A DNA stretch of 64,000 nt, taken from positions 177,498 through 241,497 of the forward strand of contig NZ_JABBPN010000005.1 in the NCBI RefSeq assembly GCF_012933385.1. Direction: 5' to 3'. Position numbers and translations under genes: made by a program. Each line of letters begins with the position of its first letter. The first letter of the stretch is position 1. Shown here in pieces: positions 7,407 to 15,969 of this stretch. The notes below the pieces were generated by a model. The model had not been told where the DNA came from and ran no database searches. It worked only from the letters and a program-made list of their open reading frames with translations. The DNA is from Paenibacillus lemnae (GTDB lineage Bacteria > Bacillota > Bacilli > Paenibacillales > Paenibacillaceae).

Positions 7407-8420
7407 CTGAGAATAGAAGGACATGAACTGGATTACAGTGGGGCCGTGACTGTTGAATACACGGCCTCAGGGTCGAAGCCTTGGCGAATTCCCCATGAAG
7501 CTCGTGCTTTGTTTGTACCGGATGCGGTGAACGGAAAAGCGGAGGTAACAGCTGGCGTCCGTATCGCATTTCAAAGTTCTTGTGTCACAGCGTCGCTTGA
7601 GCTGCAGCCTATGGATCAGGACGAGCGTAAGCTGGATTGTGTTATTAACGGACGTTTTCATTCCACGGTTCTGCTGAAAGCTGATGAGAGCTGGTGCAGC
7701 TTTGAAGGCCTGCCGGAGGGCGAGAAACAGCTGGAGGTGTATTTGCCCCAGACACATCCAGCCGTGGTTGTAAGTCTGCAGCTCAATGACCATGCGAGTT
7801 ATCGCCCGTTTGAGGACACACGTCCGAAATGGATTTGTTACGGAAGCTCCATCACACAATGTGAGGCGGCGTCTAGTCCTTCGCGGACCTGGCCGGCACT
7901 GGCAGCACAGTATGGAGGATGGCATCATACCAATCTCGGATTTTCTGCCAACTGTCACTTGGAGCCTATGATGGCCCGTATGATCCGTGATCTGCCGGCA
8001 GATTTGATCTCACTCTGTGCAGGAGTGAACATCATGGGAGGCTCGTCGCTGAGTGAACGCACCTTTATGCCGGCACTCATTGGTTTTATTCAGATTATAA
8101 GAGAGAAGCATGTTAACACGCCTATTACGGTGCAGTCACCGATTTATGCGGAAGAGCGGGAGATCCAGCTCAATAAGGTGGGACTGAACCTTCAGATGAT
8201 GCGTGAACAAATAAAGCAAGCGGTGGATATTCTGCATGGGCAGGGTGATAGCCAGCTTTTCTATATCGACGGGCTTACGATTTTTGGAGAACGAGATGCC
8301 TGCCATATGCCGGATCAGCTTCATCCTGATGCCGAAGGGTATGGAATCATGGCCGAGCGGGTGATTTCCCAGCTGGAGAAATTGAATGTGACACCGAAAC
8401 GGGCACGACATCCGTTATAA
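7407..8420 (+). CDS. SGNH/GDSL-type hydrolase with probable CTG start
   Basis: The frame codes for a two-part enzyme. About 125 N-terminal residues form a beta-rich domain; the SGNH hydrolase domain follows. Its nucleophile Ser147 lies in WICYGSSIT (block I), with the NLGFSANCH and LCAGVNIMG blocks downstream and the catalytic pair Asp303/His306 in DQLHPDAEG. An excellent AAGGAGG (7392-7398) stands 8 bases before CTG 7407, and CTG-AGA-ATA-GAA continues in frame. The first ATG/GTG alternative (GTG 7446) has no ribosome site, so CTG gives a 337-residue protein. No signal peptide is seen, so it acts in the cytoplasm, probably removing an acyl or acetyl group from the sugar imported by this operon. 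The substrate is unknown. Confidence 0.8.
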   Translation: MRIEGHELDYSGAVTVEYTASGSKPWRIPHEARALFVPDAVNGKAEVTAGVRIAFQSSCVTASLELQPMDQDERKLDCVINGRFHSTVLLKADESWCSFEGLPEGEKQLEVYLPQTHPAVVVSLQLNDHASYRPFEDTRPKWICYGSSITQCEAASSPSRTWPALAAQYGGWHHTNLGFSANCHLEPMMARMIRDLPADLISLCAGVNIMGGSSLSERTFMPALIGFIQIIREKHVNTPITVQSPIYAEEREIQLNKVGLNLQMMREQIKQAVDILHGQGDSQLFYIDGLTIFGERDACHMPDQLHPDAEGYGIMAERVISQLEKLNVTPKRARHPL

Positions 8421-8452
8421 TAAGTACATACATAATATGAGGAGTGGATACT

Positions 8453-9202
8453 GTGTCGAACAAGAAAGTACCTATTATATTTGCACATCGTGGTGCTTCG
8501 GGCGAAGCGCCGGAAAATACGCTGGCCGCATTTAGCCTTGGACTGGAACAGGGCTGTGACGGGTTTGAACTGGATGTACATCTGTCCAAAGATGGGGAGA
8601 TTGTCGTGATCCACGATGATACGATTGACCGGACCACCAATGGTTCGGGTAAAGTCCGGGATATGACGGTGGAGCAGCTGCAGGCTGTGGATGCGGGGGC
8701 CTGGTTCGATGAGAAATATAAGGGAGAAGTTATACCACGGCTGGAAGAGGTTTTTGATCTGGCACCGCCGGAGATCGTTATTAATGTAGAAATTAAGGGA
8801 TCGTGTGAAGGAAAGTTGGAACCGATTCTGGTCGAGCTGCTGAAGCGGAAGGGCCGTCTGGATACCGTCGTCGTATCTTCTTTTGACTGGAAAAGCCTGA
8901 AGCATCTCAAACAACTGGAGCCGGCAATCAAGGTTGGCCTGCTGTACAATCTGAATCTGGATCATCATGAGCATTTGCCGGCAGCAGCTGGTACAGAAGT
9001 CTACTCCTTGCATCCGAATATGAAAAGATGGGAGCCTAAAGATATCACTGGTCCCCAGGCGGCGGGGCTTCAAGTATACGGATGGACTATCAATCAGGCA
9101 GAAACAATGACGGAAGCTATTGAAATGGGCATGGATGGCATTATTACCGATTATCCAGGCAGACTCAAAGCATTACTGAAAGGTACACCAGCATCCCGTT
9201 AA
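8453..9202 (+). CDS. Glycerophosphodiester phosphodiesterase
   Basis: The 249-residue protein shows the GDPD signature throughout: IFAHRGASGEAPENT near residues 8-22 (catalytic His and Glu), FELDVHLSKDG with the metal ligand, IVVIHDDTIDRTTNGSG, VNVEIKG, and the C-terminal VYGWTIN and GMDGIITDYPGRL. It hydrolyses glycerophosphodiesters to glycerol 3-phosphate and an alcohol. There is no signal peptide, so it works on imported substrate. I chose GTG 8453, which is 8 bases after AGGAG; GTG 8444 would sit inside that ribosome site. It is the last gene of the importer operon and is followed by a terminator. Confidence 0.93.
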   Translation: MSNKKVPIIFAHRGASGEAPENTLAAFSLGLEQGCDGFELDVHLSKDGEIVVIHDDTIDRTTNGSGKVRDMTVEQLQAVDAGAWFDEKYKGEVIPRLEEVFDLAPPEIVINVEIKGSCEGKLEPILVELLKRKGRLDTVVVSSFDWKSLKHLKQLEPAIKVGLLYNLNLDHHEHLPAAAGTEVYSLHPNMKRWEPKDITGPQAAGLQVYGWTINQAETMTEAIEMGMDGIITDYPGRLKALLKGTPASR

Positions 9203-9208
9203 ATCAAA

Positions 9209-9265
9209 TGAAAAAGCACACCTGAGACAGAAGTAATTCTTCTTTCGCGGGTGTGCTTTTTCATC
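9209..9265 (+). terminator. Terminator of the importer operon
   Basis: TGAAAAAGCACACC (9209-9222) pairs with GGTGTGCTTTTTCA (9250-9263) around a 27-base loop; the right arm contains a T5 run. Confidence 0.85.
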
Positions 9266-9399
9266 AATAGATGACAAAAAAACAGGAAATATGTTATTCT
9301 CTATATATGTAACGTAGTTCTTTGTTTCACAATGTCAACACGTCTGCCGCGTTCCGCTGCAGGCGTTCTACTATTTTATTGAAAGGGGTGCGACTTTTT

Positions 9400-10326
9400 T
9401 TGAATACATGGTCACAATTTAAGAAGGCTTCCCGGATGCAGGTTATCCCTGTGATGCTGATTCCCGTTGCACTAGGGGCGTTGGGGGCATATGTATGGAC
9501 CGGTGAATTTCATGTCTGGCTGTTCCTGCTGACCCTTCTGGGTGCAGGTGCTGCTCATCTGTTCTCGAATATGGTCAATGATCTGTGGGACTACAAGAAT
9601 GGTACCGATGAAGAGGCGGCGAACAATGTGGATGCGATCTCCACAAATTCCGGCTTCCTGACGCAGGGGAAATGGTCTATGCGCAAATTCGAGTTCGTGA
9701 CATGGCTTCTGTTCGGCATTGCCGCATTGTGCGGGATTGTACTGGGCTTTATCAGCGGATGGTGGGCGTTCATATTGGGTGCGCTCGGCGGATTGATCGC
9801 CTATTTTTACGTAGCGCCGCCGCTGCAGTTCGGTTACAGGGGAAAAGGATACAGCGAGATTGCGATTTTGCTCTCTTTCGGCATTCTGCCGGTGATGGGC
9901 GCCTACTATGTACAGACATCGCATATGGATGTTCGGGCACTGCTGTTGTCACTGCCGATTGGTCTACTGACCACACTGATCCTATTTAACCATCATTTTC
10001 TGCATTGGCAGGCAGATCGTCAGGCCGGCAAAAAAACACTTGTAGTCGTATGGGGAGAGAAGCGTGCGTTGATATTCTCACGTGTTCTGCTGCTTCTGTC
10101 CTGTCTGTCCATTATTGCTTGTGTTGCAGCGGGTGCGCTGCCGATATATGGACTGGCTGCCCTGCTCACGATGATTCCATTATATCTGGTCTACGGCCGT
10201 CTGCAGGACCAAAATCGCTCTGAGGCTTATTTACCGCTAATGGGCGCTTCGATGAAAGCAACGATGACATGCGGAAGTGTATTGATGTTATCGTTAATCG
10301 TTCAGGCTTACCTACAAACCATGTAA
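9400..10326 (+). CDS. UbiA-family prenyltransferase, MenA-like
   Basis: The 308-residue integral membrane protein has about eight helices. The first aspartate-rich motif is NDLWDYKNGTD (about 62-72) and the second is NHHFLHWQADRQAGKKTL (about 200-217); both bind the Mg-diphosphate of the prenyl donor. The IPVMLIPVALGALGAYVW start and MKATMTCGSVLML end resemble 1,4-dihydroxy-2-naphthoate polyprenyltransferase (MenA), which makes demethylmenaquinone. Because no other menaquinone gene is nearby, another UbiA activity is possible. I chose TTG 9400, preceded by AAAGGGGTG; the upstream ATG 9322 would add 26 residues with no ribosome site. A small gene follows 21 bases later. Confidence 0.8.
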   Translation: MNTWSQFKKASRMQVIPVMLIPVALGALGAYVWTGEFHVWLFLLTLLGAGAAHLFSNMVNDLWDYKNGTDEEAANNVDAISTNSGFLTQGKWSMRKFEFVTWLLFGIAALCGIVLGFISGWWAFILGALGGLIAYFYVAPPLQFGYRGKGYSEIAILLSFGILPVMGAYYVQTSHMDVRALLLSLPIGLLTTLILFNHHFLHWQADRQAGKKTLVVVWGEKRALIFSRVLLLLSCLSIIACVAAGALPIYGLAALLTMIPLYLVYGRLQDQNRSEAYLPLMGASMKATMTCGSVLMLSLIVQAYLQTM

Positions 10327-10347
10327 AGAAAAGAGGGTTCAACCGCT

Positions 10348-11076
10348 ATGGAACAAGAACGTATTGTTGGAGATTTTCATACCATCCTCTCAGAGGGCGA
10401 AGTTTGGAAAATGGGCGGGTTTCCGCTTCCGGACGGCTCGTTCTGGGAGTACCGGGAACCGGATGCCGTCGTCATCGTCCGAAACGGGATGCTGTATGTG
10501 CGTGCTCCGCTGAGCCGACAGCATAATCAGGTGCAGATTCTGGATAATGCGAAACACATGTATTATTCTGTAGAAGATGTGAAAGTGCCTGAAGCTGGTG
10601 AAGTCAGCTTTGAACTGCAGATTCGTGCGCGCAGCCAGGGTACCGTGCCGGGAGATCTTTACGACGGGTATGTATCTCTGAACCTGCTGGATTTCTCAAC
10701 AGGAGCGGCACTGGACTTTTTCGCTTCCAATGATAAATATGCGAGCGTATATGCCGTACTGCCATTCCCGGGTGTCGAGGTTCCGCCGTCAGACAAGACC
10801 CGGTACTTTTGTATTTTTAAAGAAGATACCAATTTCAAGCCGCGTGAGTTTAATACGTACAAGATCACCTATAACCGTGCCCAGGATGAGGTCATCTTTT
10901 ATGTGAATGGGGAAGAGGTTCGCCGGCAGCAGCAGGTACCGGTCAAATTCAACCAGTTTACCATTGCACTCGGCATTATGACCGAAAAAGACCTCACCCC
11001 GGAAGGAAGCGTGTCTGTCCATGGACAGACCGTGATCGGAGAATGGTCACCGGTTAAAGTTACGATTAAAGAGTAG
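10348..11076 (+). CDS. Uncharacterised beta-sandwich-like protein (DUF6081-like)
   Basis: The 242-residue soluble protein has no signal peptide or membrane segment. It is rich in short beta strands and aromatic residues, with GDFHTILSEGEVWKMGG at the start, a central EAGEVSFELQIRAR and GDLYDGYVSLNLLDF, and a C-terminal FNTYKITYNRAQDEVIFYVNGEEVRR block. That last block is the typical ligand-face strand pair of concanavalin-like lectin/glucanase folds. It looks like the DUF6081 family, which has no known function. It begins at ATG 10348 after AAGAGGG, 21 bases behind the prenyltransferase, and ends at a terminator, so the two are co-transcribed. I infer a binding rather than catalytic protein, with low certainty. 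Confidence 0.65.
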   Translation: MEQERIVGDFHTILSEGEVWKMGGFPLPDGSFWEYREPDAVVIVRNGMLYVRAPLSRQHNQVQILDNAKHMYYSVEDVKVPEAGEVSFELQIRARSQGTVPGDLYDGYVSLNLLDFSTGAALDFFASNDKYASVYAVLPFPGVEVPPSDKTRYFCIFKEDTNFKPREFNTYKITYNRAQDEVIFYVNGEEVRRQQQVPVKFNQFTIALGIMTEKDLTPEGSVSVHGQTVIGEWSPVKVTIKE

Positions 11077-11107
11077 TAGAAATTCAGATTCCCATAGCAT
11101 GAAACGA

Positions 11108-11160
11108 AACCGCTTGATGTGGATATGTGCTGCATAATCCGCGTCAGGCGGTTTTTTTAT
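11108..11160 (+). terminator. Terminator after the DUF6081-like gene
   Basis: AACCGCTTGATG (11108-11119) pairs with CGTCAGGCGGTT (11142-11153 region) with G-T pairs, followed by a seven-T run. Confidence 0.8.
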
Positions 11161-11285
11161 GTGCTGGATTTTAATTCAGCAAGCTCTGGTTTATTTGTGG
11201 TTTCCAAATGATGTGACGTTCTGGAATGTGGTATACTTTCCATAAAATATGGAGACTTGAGTGGTTAACTAAGGAGAGTTTTGGA

Positions 11286-12674
11286 ATGAGTAATAAACCG
11301 GATCGTATAACGTTTCAAAAACGTCTGGAAGATATGGTAGGCACGCTGCGGCGCGAGATCATCACCCGGGTTAAGCCTGCTGGAGATTACCTTCCATCAG
11401 AGCTTGCTCTTGCCGAGCAGTACAAGCTCAGTAAAAAATCCGTTCGAAAGGGGCTGGAGCTGCTGGTTTCTGAAGGGCTGATTACGAAGGTGCCGCGTGT
11501 GGGCAACCGGATTAACAGCATGGAAACCGAAGGCTCCGTCTCATTAAAAATAGGAATATACCCTTCTCTGGAAGAGGAGACCGACTTCAGGGAGCTGATC
11601 AGCACCTTTTGCAGCAAATATCCGCATATTCAGGTGGAGACGATTGCTCTGCCGTATCACCGCTATCCGGAAGCGATAAAAAGCTATCTCGATCATGGCT
11701 GGCTTGATGTCATTACACTGAATCACTGGAATTTTCTAGAGACTAAGGAGCGGGAATCTCTTCATTTATTTGAGGAGCAGGAGGCGCACCCGGATGCCTA
11801 TCCATTTCTACAGCCGGTGCTTTCCCATAATGGCATTCTGTATGGCAGACCCTTTGTCTTCTCTCCGGTAGTGCTCTGTTATAACAAAGAACTGCTGAAA
11901 CAGTCTGGAATCTCTGAGCCCGACAGCAGCTGGTCCTGGAAAGACCTGTCGAAGGCAGCGAAGACGCTGAAAAAAGGAGGCAGCCCGTTCGGGTTCTATG
12001 CTCACATTGCCTCAACTAACCGCTTTCCGATTGTGCTCCTTCAAGAAGGTTACCGGTTTCAAAAGGAAGATGGAAAATATGTTTTCAATGATCCTGAACT
12101 GTGGAAGGCGCTCAGCGGTTTAAGGGATGTATTTTACTCTCAGGGAGCTTTTTCATCCTTTTTATCTGAAGCCGACGCGGATGCCGAGAAGCTCTTTTTG
12201 CAGCAGAAGGCCGCGATGATTATGACAACCTATTATGGGCTCAAATATTTGAAGAATGCTGATTTTGCGTATGACCTGGCCCCGGTTCCCTATCATGACC
12301 ATGCCAAAACGATAATGCTCGTTACCGGGCTGGCCGTGAACCGCCAATCCAAGCAGAAGGAGGCAGCACGGCTTTTGGTGGACTTTCTCACTTCGGCGGA
12401 GGCGCAGCTTCATATCCGGCAGCATACGCTCAGTATACCTGCCAGTAAGCATGCTGCGGAGTGGAGAGGAGAGGAGAGTATGTATCGTCCGTCCCGCTTT
12501 CAGCTGTACCGGGAAATTATCCCCACGTTCGGTACCTATGATGATTTGGCGATCTCTATACGGGAGCTCGATATGCTGCGTAATGAACTGAAGCTGTTTT
12601 GGGCTAATATGGAGGAGGCCGAGCAGGCAGCGCAGCGACTGGCACCCCGCCCGGTACAGCCATCTAGAACATAG
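11286..12674 (+). CDS. GntR-type regulator fused to a solute-binding domain
   Basis: The 462-residue protein joins two families. Residues 8-78 are a GntR winged helix (TLRREIITRVKPAGDYLPSE, LAEQYKLSKKSVRKGLELLVSEGLITKVPRVGN). Residues 85-440 are a family 1 extracellular sugar-binding fold (LISTFCSKYPHIQVETI, VVLCYNKELLKQSGI, AARLLVDFLTSAEAQ, IPASKHAAEW). There is no signal peptide or lipobox, so this binding domain is cytoplasmic and should be the effector sensor, in place of the UTRA domain usual in this family. ATG 11286 follows AAGGAG at 11271; 20 further upstream residues in frame lack a ribosome site. The likely target is a sugar importer operon, perhaps the one at 4-9 kb; that link is inference. 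Confidence 0.85.
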   Translation: MSNKPDRITFQKRLEDMVGTLRREIITRVKPAGDYLPSELALAEQYKLSKKSVRKGLELLVSEGLITKVPRVGNRINSMETEGSVSLKIGIYPSLEEETDFRELISTFCSKYPHIQVETIALPYHRYPEAIKSYLDHGWLDVITLNHWNFLETKERESLHLFEEQEAHPDAYPFLQPVLSHNGILYGRPFVFSPVVLCYNKELLKQSGISEPDSSWSWKDLSKAAKTLKKGGSPFGFYAHIASTNRFPIVLLQEGYRFQKEDGKYVFNDPELWKALSGLRDVFYSQGAFSSFLSEADADAEKLFLQQKAAMIMTTYYGLKYLKNADFAYDLAPVPYHDHAKTIMLVTGLAVNRQSKQKEAARLLVDFLTSAEAQLHIRQHTLSIPASKHAAEWRGEESMYRPSRFQLYREIIPTFGTYDDLAISIRELDMLRNELKLFWANMEEAEQAAQRLAPRPVQPSRT

Positions 12675-12696
12675 ACACCTGAGCCCGCGGGCCGGA

Positions 12697-12772
12697 ATGT
12701 ATGTGGTTTTCCGCATACATAGGGTGAAAATCCCACTCGCACGGTGAAATGTATGTGGTTTTTCACATACAT
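12697..12772. repeat. Paired hairpin repeat, copy 2
   Basis: Two hairpins 52 bases apart, each with ten-base arms of ATGTATGTGG type and a TTTT loop: 12697-12720 (right arm CCGCATACAT, one G-T pair) and 12749-12772 (right arm TCACATACAT, one G-T pair). Spacing, loop and arm pattern match the pair at 604-680. The compensating or wobble changes keep the stems, suggesting the fold is what is conserved. Confidence 0.8.
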
Positions 12773-12800
12773 AGGACCCAAACCCACAGCGTTTTGCCAC

Positions 12801-12860
12801 AACAAAAAGGGGCGGTCCCACAAGATCATAGATCTTTGTGGGACCGCCCCTCTTTTTGTT
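12801..12860. terminator. Bidirectional terminator between the GntR fusion and opuAC
   Basis: A very long stem (AAAAAGGGGCGGTCCCACA and its complement, centred near 12829) carries A-rich and T-rich flanks on both sides. It serves the converging genes on either strand. Confidence 0.9.
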
Positions 12861-12868
12861 GTTTAAGC

Positions 12869-13792
12869 TTACTCGCCTTTCAAATCTTCAATGGAGCTGA
12901 TCTCCATGTAAGAAGGTACGACCAGTCCGGTTTTTACACCTTCCATGTTGGCACCCAGATCGTCCAGCTTGTCTTCGAATTCTGCCATGTAGTCAGCATG
13001 TGTCAATGGCAGCCATGCAGCAACGCTTGCATCGACATCGCCATTAGCGACACCTGTCCACATTGGGCCGGCTTCGACTTGAAGGGCAGTCACTTTGTAA
13101 CCGAGCTTGCTCTCAAGCACATATTTTACTACATTTGTGCTGGCAATTTCAGAATCCCAGGCAACATAGCTGAGCTTCAGCTCTTTGCCGTCAACGGGTT
13201 GAATGTCTTTGGTCCATTCGTCAACACGATCCGTATTGCTGTCAGCCCATTCTTTTGCTGCGTCTTCAGGAGATTTGCCTTCCTGAATGGCAGTCATGAT
13301 TTCACCCATTTCATCGGATGTCCACATGAAGTTGTCGAGGAACTGATACGCTTCAGGATGATCTTCCTGCAGACCTTTGCGTCCCAGTGTGTGAATTTCT
13401 TCAGCTTCACCATACACCTTTTTCGGATCTTCCAGGTACTTCAGATCATATTTCGAGAACATCCAGTGCGGTGTCCAGCCTGTAATGATGACAGGTTCTT
13501 CATTCTTGATAGCTTTGTCCAGGGTAGCGGTCATTGCTGCGCCGGATCCTTCGATCAGTGTCCAGTCGCTCAGCTCATAATCTTCGATCGCTTTAGCGGT
13601 TGCTTTCATGATACCTGCACCCGGATCGATACCGATAATTTCATGGTCTACCTGTTCACCGACAGCAGCTGGTGTTCCGTTGTTGTCTCCTTCGCCTGCA
13701 GTAGTTCCGCCTTCGTCCTTCTGACCGCATGCGGAGAGGACCAGCACAGCCACCAGGCTGAGCATTAACAATAATTTCGTGTTCTTTTTCAA
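12869..13792 (-). CDS. opuAC: Glycine betaine ABC importer, substrate-binding lipoprotein
   Basis: The 307-residue lipoprotein (lipobox VLSAC, Cys22) has the OpuAC ligand-binding domain, with features of quaternary amine binders: VDHEIIGIDPGAGIM, GWTPHWMFSKYDLKYLEDP, and Trp/Tyr residues that form the aromatic cage (for example WTPHW and SYVAWDSE). It binds glycine betaine or proline betaine outside the membrane and passes it to OpuAB. I chose TTG 13792, preceded by AAAGGGG; it sits immediately after the OpuAB stop (TGA-T-TTG), so the genes are translationally coupled. The terminator at 12801-12860 closes the operon. Confidence 0.92.
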   Translation of the reverse strand: MKKNTKLLLMLSLVAVLVLSACGQKDEGGTTAGEGDNNGTPAAVGEQVDHEIIGIDPGAGIMKATAKAIEDYELSDWTLIEGSGAAMTATLDKAIKNEEPVIITGWTPHWMFSKYDLKYLEDPKKVYGEAEEIHTLGRKGLQEDHPEAYQFLDNFMWTSDEMGEIMTAIQEGKSPEDAAKEWADSNTDRVDEWTKDIQPVDGKELKLSYVAWDSEIASTNVVKYVLESKLGYKVTALQVEAGPMWTGVANGDVDASVAAWLPLTHADYMAEFEDKLDDLGANMEGVKTGLVVPSYMEISSIEDLKGE

Positions 13793-13793
13793 A

Positions 13794-14627
13794 TCAAGCA
13801 CCCCTTTTTTTCGTTTTAAATATATTTTGTGTAAAGCGGTCAAGCACAATCGCAAGAATTACGACGGCGAGACCGGCTTCAAACCCTTTACCAATCTGAA
13901 GCTGGGTTACAGCACGGTACACTTCAGCACCAATGCCCTGCGCCCCGATCATGGAGGCGATAACGACCATAGACAAAGACAGCATGATTGTCTGGTTCAC
14001 ACCTGCCATAATCGTCGGCATAGCGAGCGGCAGCTGTACTTTAAACAGTTTTTGACCCGAAGTCGAGCCAAAGGCATCGGCAGCTTCAGTTAATTCACCC
14101 GACACCTGCATAATGCCAAGCCGTGTTAAACGGATGGTCGGTGGAATCGCGAAAATAACAGATGCGATAACACCCGGCACCACGCCGAGACTAAAGAATG
14201 TTACAGCCGGCAGCAGATATACGAATGCTGGCATCGTCTGCATAAAGTCAAGAACCGGAATGATAATTCGGGAAGCCCCTTTGCTGTATGCCGCCCAGAT
14301 GCCAAGCGGTACGCCGAGAATCACGGAGATCAGACCGGATGTCAGCACCAGGCTCAAGGTATCGATCGTCTGCGGCCAGTAGCCGAGATTATCGATGATC
14401 AAAAAGCCGATGACACTGAACAGCATGAGCGATGTGCGGCCAACCAGAAAGGCCAGAACACCCAGGATGGCGATGAAGACGAACGGATGCGGCAGCAGAA
14501 ACAAGTAACTGAAGAAATCCACAATGGATTCGATAACATCAGCCACCAGGTCAAAGAAGCCTGCCAAATATTCTTCCATCCAGTCCACGATAGAATTAAT
14601 CCAGTCTGCCAAAGGAATCTTAGGCAT
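13794..14627 (-). CDS. opuAB: Glycine betaine ABC importer, permease
   Basis: The 277-residue permease begins with the amphipathic segment typical of OpuAB/ProW ([16 protein letters not shown]) and then has about six to seven helices. The ATPase-docking loop lies around 195-225 ([32 protein letters not shown]). It forms the channel of the osmoprotectant importer. The start ATG overlaps the 3' end of opuAA by 8 bases, and its stop abuts the opuAC start. Confidence 0.93.
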   Translation of the reverse strand: MPKIPLADWINSIVDWMEEYLAGFFDLVADVIESIVDFFSYLFLLPHPFVFIAILGVLAFLVGRTSLMLFSVIGFLIIDNLGYWPQTIDTLSLVLTSGLISVILGVPLGIWAAYSKGASRIIIPVLDFMQTMPAFVYLLPAVTFFSLGVVPGVIASVIFAIPPTIRLTRLGIMQVSGELTEAADAFGSTSGQKLFKVQLPLAMPTIMAGVNQTIMLSLSMVVIASMIGAQGIGAEVYRAVTQLQIGKGFEAGLAVVILAIVLDRFTQNIFKTKKRGA

Positions 14628-15822
14628 GAGGTTTCACCTCCTCGGCCTTGCTCTCGCCGGCCAGGGCGCCAAGAACAGCACCCCGGACGATGACGCCAGT
14701 TAATCGGCCGTTATCGTCGACGACGGCCAGAGGCACCTTGGACATGCTTGTGATTTCGAACAGTTCATTCAGCAGCGTATCCGGTCCCACTCGCGGACCA
14801 TCGAGAATGACGATATCCTCCAGCTTTTTGTTGTTCTTGAGCGCATCTGAAGCATCCTCGGCTGTAATGACCCCGATCAGCTTCTTGGAGCGGTCAATGA
14901 CAAACAGATTGGATATGCCGCGTTCACGCATCACTTCCAGTGCGACACGAGGTCCCCGGTCTGTAGTGATGGTCTCTGGACGCCGCATCACGTGGGAGGC
15001 TGTCAGCACCTTCGACAGATCCACGTCTTCGACGAATCTCTCCACATAATCATTGGCAGGCTGCGTCAGTATCTCTTCAGGTGTGCCAATCTGTACAACA
15101 GCGCCATCCTTCATCAGAGCAATTCGGTCTCCGATCCGGAGTGCTTCATCCAGATCATGTGTGATAAAGACGATCGTTTTTTTCATCTTATCCTGCAATT
15201 CCAGCAGCTCGTCCTGCATATCCCGGCGGATCAATGGATCCAGCGCACTGAAAGCTTCGTCCATCAGCAGAATTTCGGGGTCATTGGCGAGTGCGCGAGC
15301 GAGCCCGACACGCTGCTGCATCCCCCCGCTGAGTTCATCTGGAAGTTTATCTTCCCAGCCTTTAAGGCCGACAAGCTCCAGAGACTGAAGCGCAGCCTCA
15401 CGGCGTTTGCTTTTCTCAACCTTCTGAATTTCCAAGCCGTATTCGACATTCTCGCTTACCGTCCGATGCGGGAAGAGGGCGAATTTCTGAAACACCATAC
15501 TGATGGACTTTCGCCGTACCTTCCGCAGATCTTCTTTATTCATTTTCCTTAAATCCTTACCGTTGATAAGAATTTCTCCAGATGTCGGTTCGATTAAGCG
15601 ATTTAGCAAACGCACCAGCGTGGATTTCCCGCTTCCGGAGAGCCCCATGATCACGAAAATCTCTCCCTGTTGAATGTCAAAGCTCACGCGGTTGACTCCG
15701 ACCGTAATATTTTTTTCTTTCGCAATACGTTCCTTGCTCCATCCTTGCTGCAGGAGTTCCAACCCCTGTTCCGGATGGCTTCCGAAAAGCTTGCTAACAT
15801 TTTTAACTTGAAGAATCGTCAA
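14620..15822 (-). CDS. opuAA: Glycine betaine ABC importer, ATP-binding protein with CBS domains
   Basis: The 400-residue ATPase has Walker [10 protein letters not shown] (60-68), the LSGGMQQR signature, Walker [13 protein letters not shown], and an H-loop histidine in [10 protein letters not shown] tandem CBS pair fills about 265-390 ([33 protein letters not shown] and the following half), which in OpuA senses ionic strength. Residues 20-45, before the ATPase core ([18 protein letters not shown]), are the characteristic OpuA/ProV insertion. The start is TTG 15822 after GGAGGAG. It is the first gene of opuAA-AB-AC, divergent from gbsR, with the promoter at 15898-15927. Confidence 0.94.
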   Translation of the reverse strand: MTILQVKNVSKLFGSHPEQGLELLQQGWSKERIAKEKNITVGVNRVSFDIQQGEIFVIMGLSGSGKSTLVRLLNRLIEPTSGEILINGKDLRKMNKEDLRKVRRKSISMVFQKFALFPHRTVSENVEYGLEIQKVEKSKRREAALQSLELVGLKGWEDKLPDELSGGMQQRVGLARALANDPEILLMDEAFSALDPLIRRDMQDELLELQDKMKKTIVFITHDLDEALRIGDRIALMKDGAVVQIGTPEEILTQPANDYVERFVEDVDLSKVLTASHVMRRPETITTDRGPRVALEVMRERGISNLFVIDRSKKLIGVITAEDASDALKNNKKLEDIVILDGPRVGPDTLLNELFEITSMSKVPLAVVDDNGRLTGVIVRGAVLGALAGESKAEEVKPHA

Positions 15823-15897
15823 GCTTACTCCTCCTTCATTAATATTAAGAAGCCTGAACTCGTCACCGTTTCATAGTGCCATGAACCCATGCCCAGT

Positions 15898-15927
15898 ATT
15901 ATATCAACACAAAAGTCCTACTTTCAA
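15898..15927 (-). promoter_or_regulatory. Promoter of the opuA operon
   Basis: On the minus strand TTGAAA (15927-15922), an 18-base spacer and TATAAT (15903-15898) precede opuAA. The -10 element is a perfect match. Confidence 0.65.
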
Positions 15928-15938
15928 ACGTTAAATCC

Positions 15939-15969
15939 GTACGTATAGAACGTACAGTAAAAACTGTAC
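15939..15969. promoter_or_regulatory. Overlapping inverted repeats upstream of opuA
   Basis: GTACGT-ATAGA-ACGTAC (15939-15955) overlaps GTACAGT-AAAA-ACTGTAC (15952-15969). They lie just upstream of the opuA -35 box in the divergent opuA/gbsR interval, so they are candidate operators for GbsR. The rest of this 356-base interval (15823-16179) shows no gene. Confidence 0.5.

Noticed and set aside
9322..9399. Extra N-terminal residues for the prenyltransferase starting at ATG 9322
   Set aside because: No ribosome site precedes 9322, while AAAGGGGTG precedes TTG 9400 and the family resemblance begins there.
12749..13768. A 339-codon plus-strand frame over opuAC
   Set aside because: It begins inside the hairpin repeat and runs antisense through a clear betaine-binding protein gene.
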